55,856 bases of DNA from Comamonas testosteroni ATCC 11996 (lineage in GTDB: Bacteria; Pseudomonadota; Gammaproteobacteria; Burkholderiales; Burkholderiaceae_C): the NCBI RefSeq assembly GCF_000241525.1, contig NZ_AHIL01000016.1, positions 1 through 55,856 of the forward strand, in the 5' to 3' direction. Shown one piece after another: positions 55,810 to 55,856 of this stretch. Position 1 is the first letter of the stretch, and every line of letters begins with the position of its first letter. The notes under the pieces were generated by a model. That model was not told where the DNA came from and searched no databases. It worked only from the letters and a program-made list of their open reading frames with translations. A program made the position numbers and the translations under genes.

Positions 55810-55856
55810 ATGGCAAAAGAAAAGTTCGAACGTACCAAGCCCCACGTGAACGTAGG
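55810..55856 (+). CDS. tuf: Elongation factor Tu, 5' part only
   Basis: The first 15 codons read MAKEKFERTKPHVNV, the standard EF-Tu start, and the gene then runs off the window. EF-Tu carries aminoacyl-tRNA to the ribosome. CGGAGAAATC precedes the ATG. It is the usual last gene of the str operon, but the terminator at 55671-55706 suggests that it has at least partly separate transcription here. Confidence 0.95.
   Translation, partial: MAKEKFERTKPHVNV

Overview
The window is a stretch of ordinary chromosome from a GC-rich beta-proteobacterium. The closest fit is the Comamonadaceae (Comamonas/Delftia type). This rests on protein character (azurin, E. coli-type SerA, PntA/PntB in two subunits, cysteine-poor HemB), on an mreB-mreC-mreD-mrdA cluster facing gatCAB, and on several dispersed intergenic repeat families that I recall as typical of this family. 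No search was run, so the genus is inference. I found no rRNA, tRNA, CRISPR array, phage, transposase or integrase gene.

Layout. 0.1-8.3 kb: a LysR regulator, a DsbA-like thiol protein and an exported cyclase-family hydrolase; an LrgA/LrgB (CidA/CidB) pair with its own divergent LysR regulator; an RluE-type pseudouridine synthase; an unrecognised membrane protein; a small secreted protein; and an MBL-fold hydrolase. 8.6-13.7 kb: pntAB transhydrogenase, a LysE exporter divergent from an Lrp/AsnC regulator, and azurin. 13.9-19.8 kb: xth and pyrE with overlapping divergent starts, a DUF4124 protein, small orphans, an HPP-CBS membrane protein, a nitroreductase and an unrecognised two-helix membrane protein. 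20.0-25.6 kb: serA, an OPT transporter translationally coupled to an unknown protein, a YegP-like protein and an alpha/beta hydrolase. 25.6-26.7 kb is a gene-free block made largely of an imperfect inverted pair of repeats. It is followed by an orphan gene with a PD-(D/E)XK-like motif.

27.5-35.9 kb: gatCAB (minus strand) and mreBCD-mrdA (plus strand), diverging from about 31 kb. 36-43.1 kb: a TauE/SafE permease, a GMC oxidoreductase, and a four-gene MCE lipid-transport operon (MlaB-MlaE fusion, ATPase, MCE protein, lipoprotein). 43.3-50.8 kb: hemerythrin, MarC, dienelactone hydrolase, CorA, then hemB divergent from a HemJ-like gene, VanZ, a 2Fe-2S protein and an alpha/beta hydrolase. 50.9 kb to the end: a DacA/DacC-type carboxypeptidase, then the str operon rpsL-rpsG-fusA, with tuf cut by the window edge.

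The gene content is mostly housekeeping, and I do not see a convincing new multi-gene system. The most interesting signals lie between genes. One roughly 100-bp structured repeat begins exactly at the stop codon of four different genes, and two of those copies sit inside operons. A second mini-repeat recurs at least eight times at gene ends and in one case forms a terminator. Other points are the inverted repeat block at 25.8-26.4 kb, a promoter-plus-terminator arrangement between fusA and tuf, and a perfect NtrC-like dyad upstream of the TauE/SafE gene.
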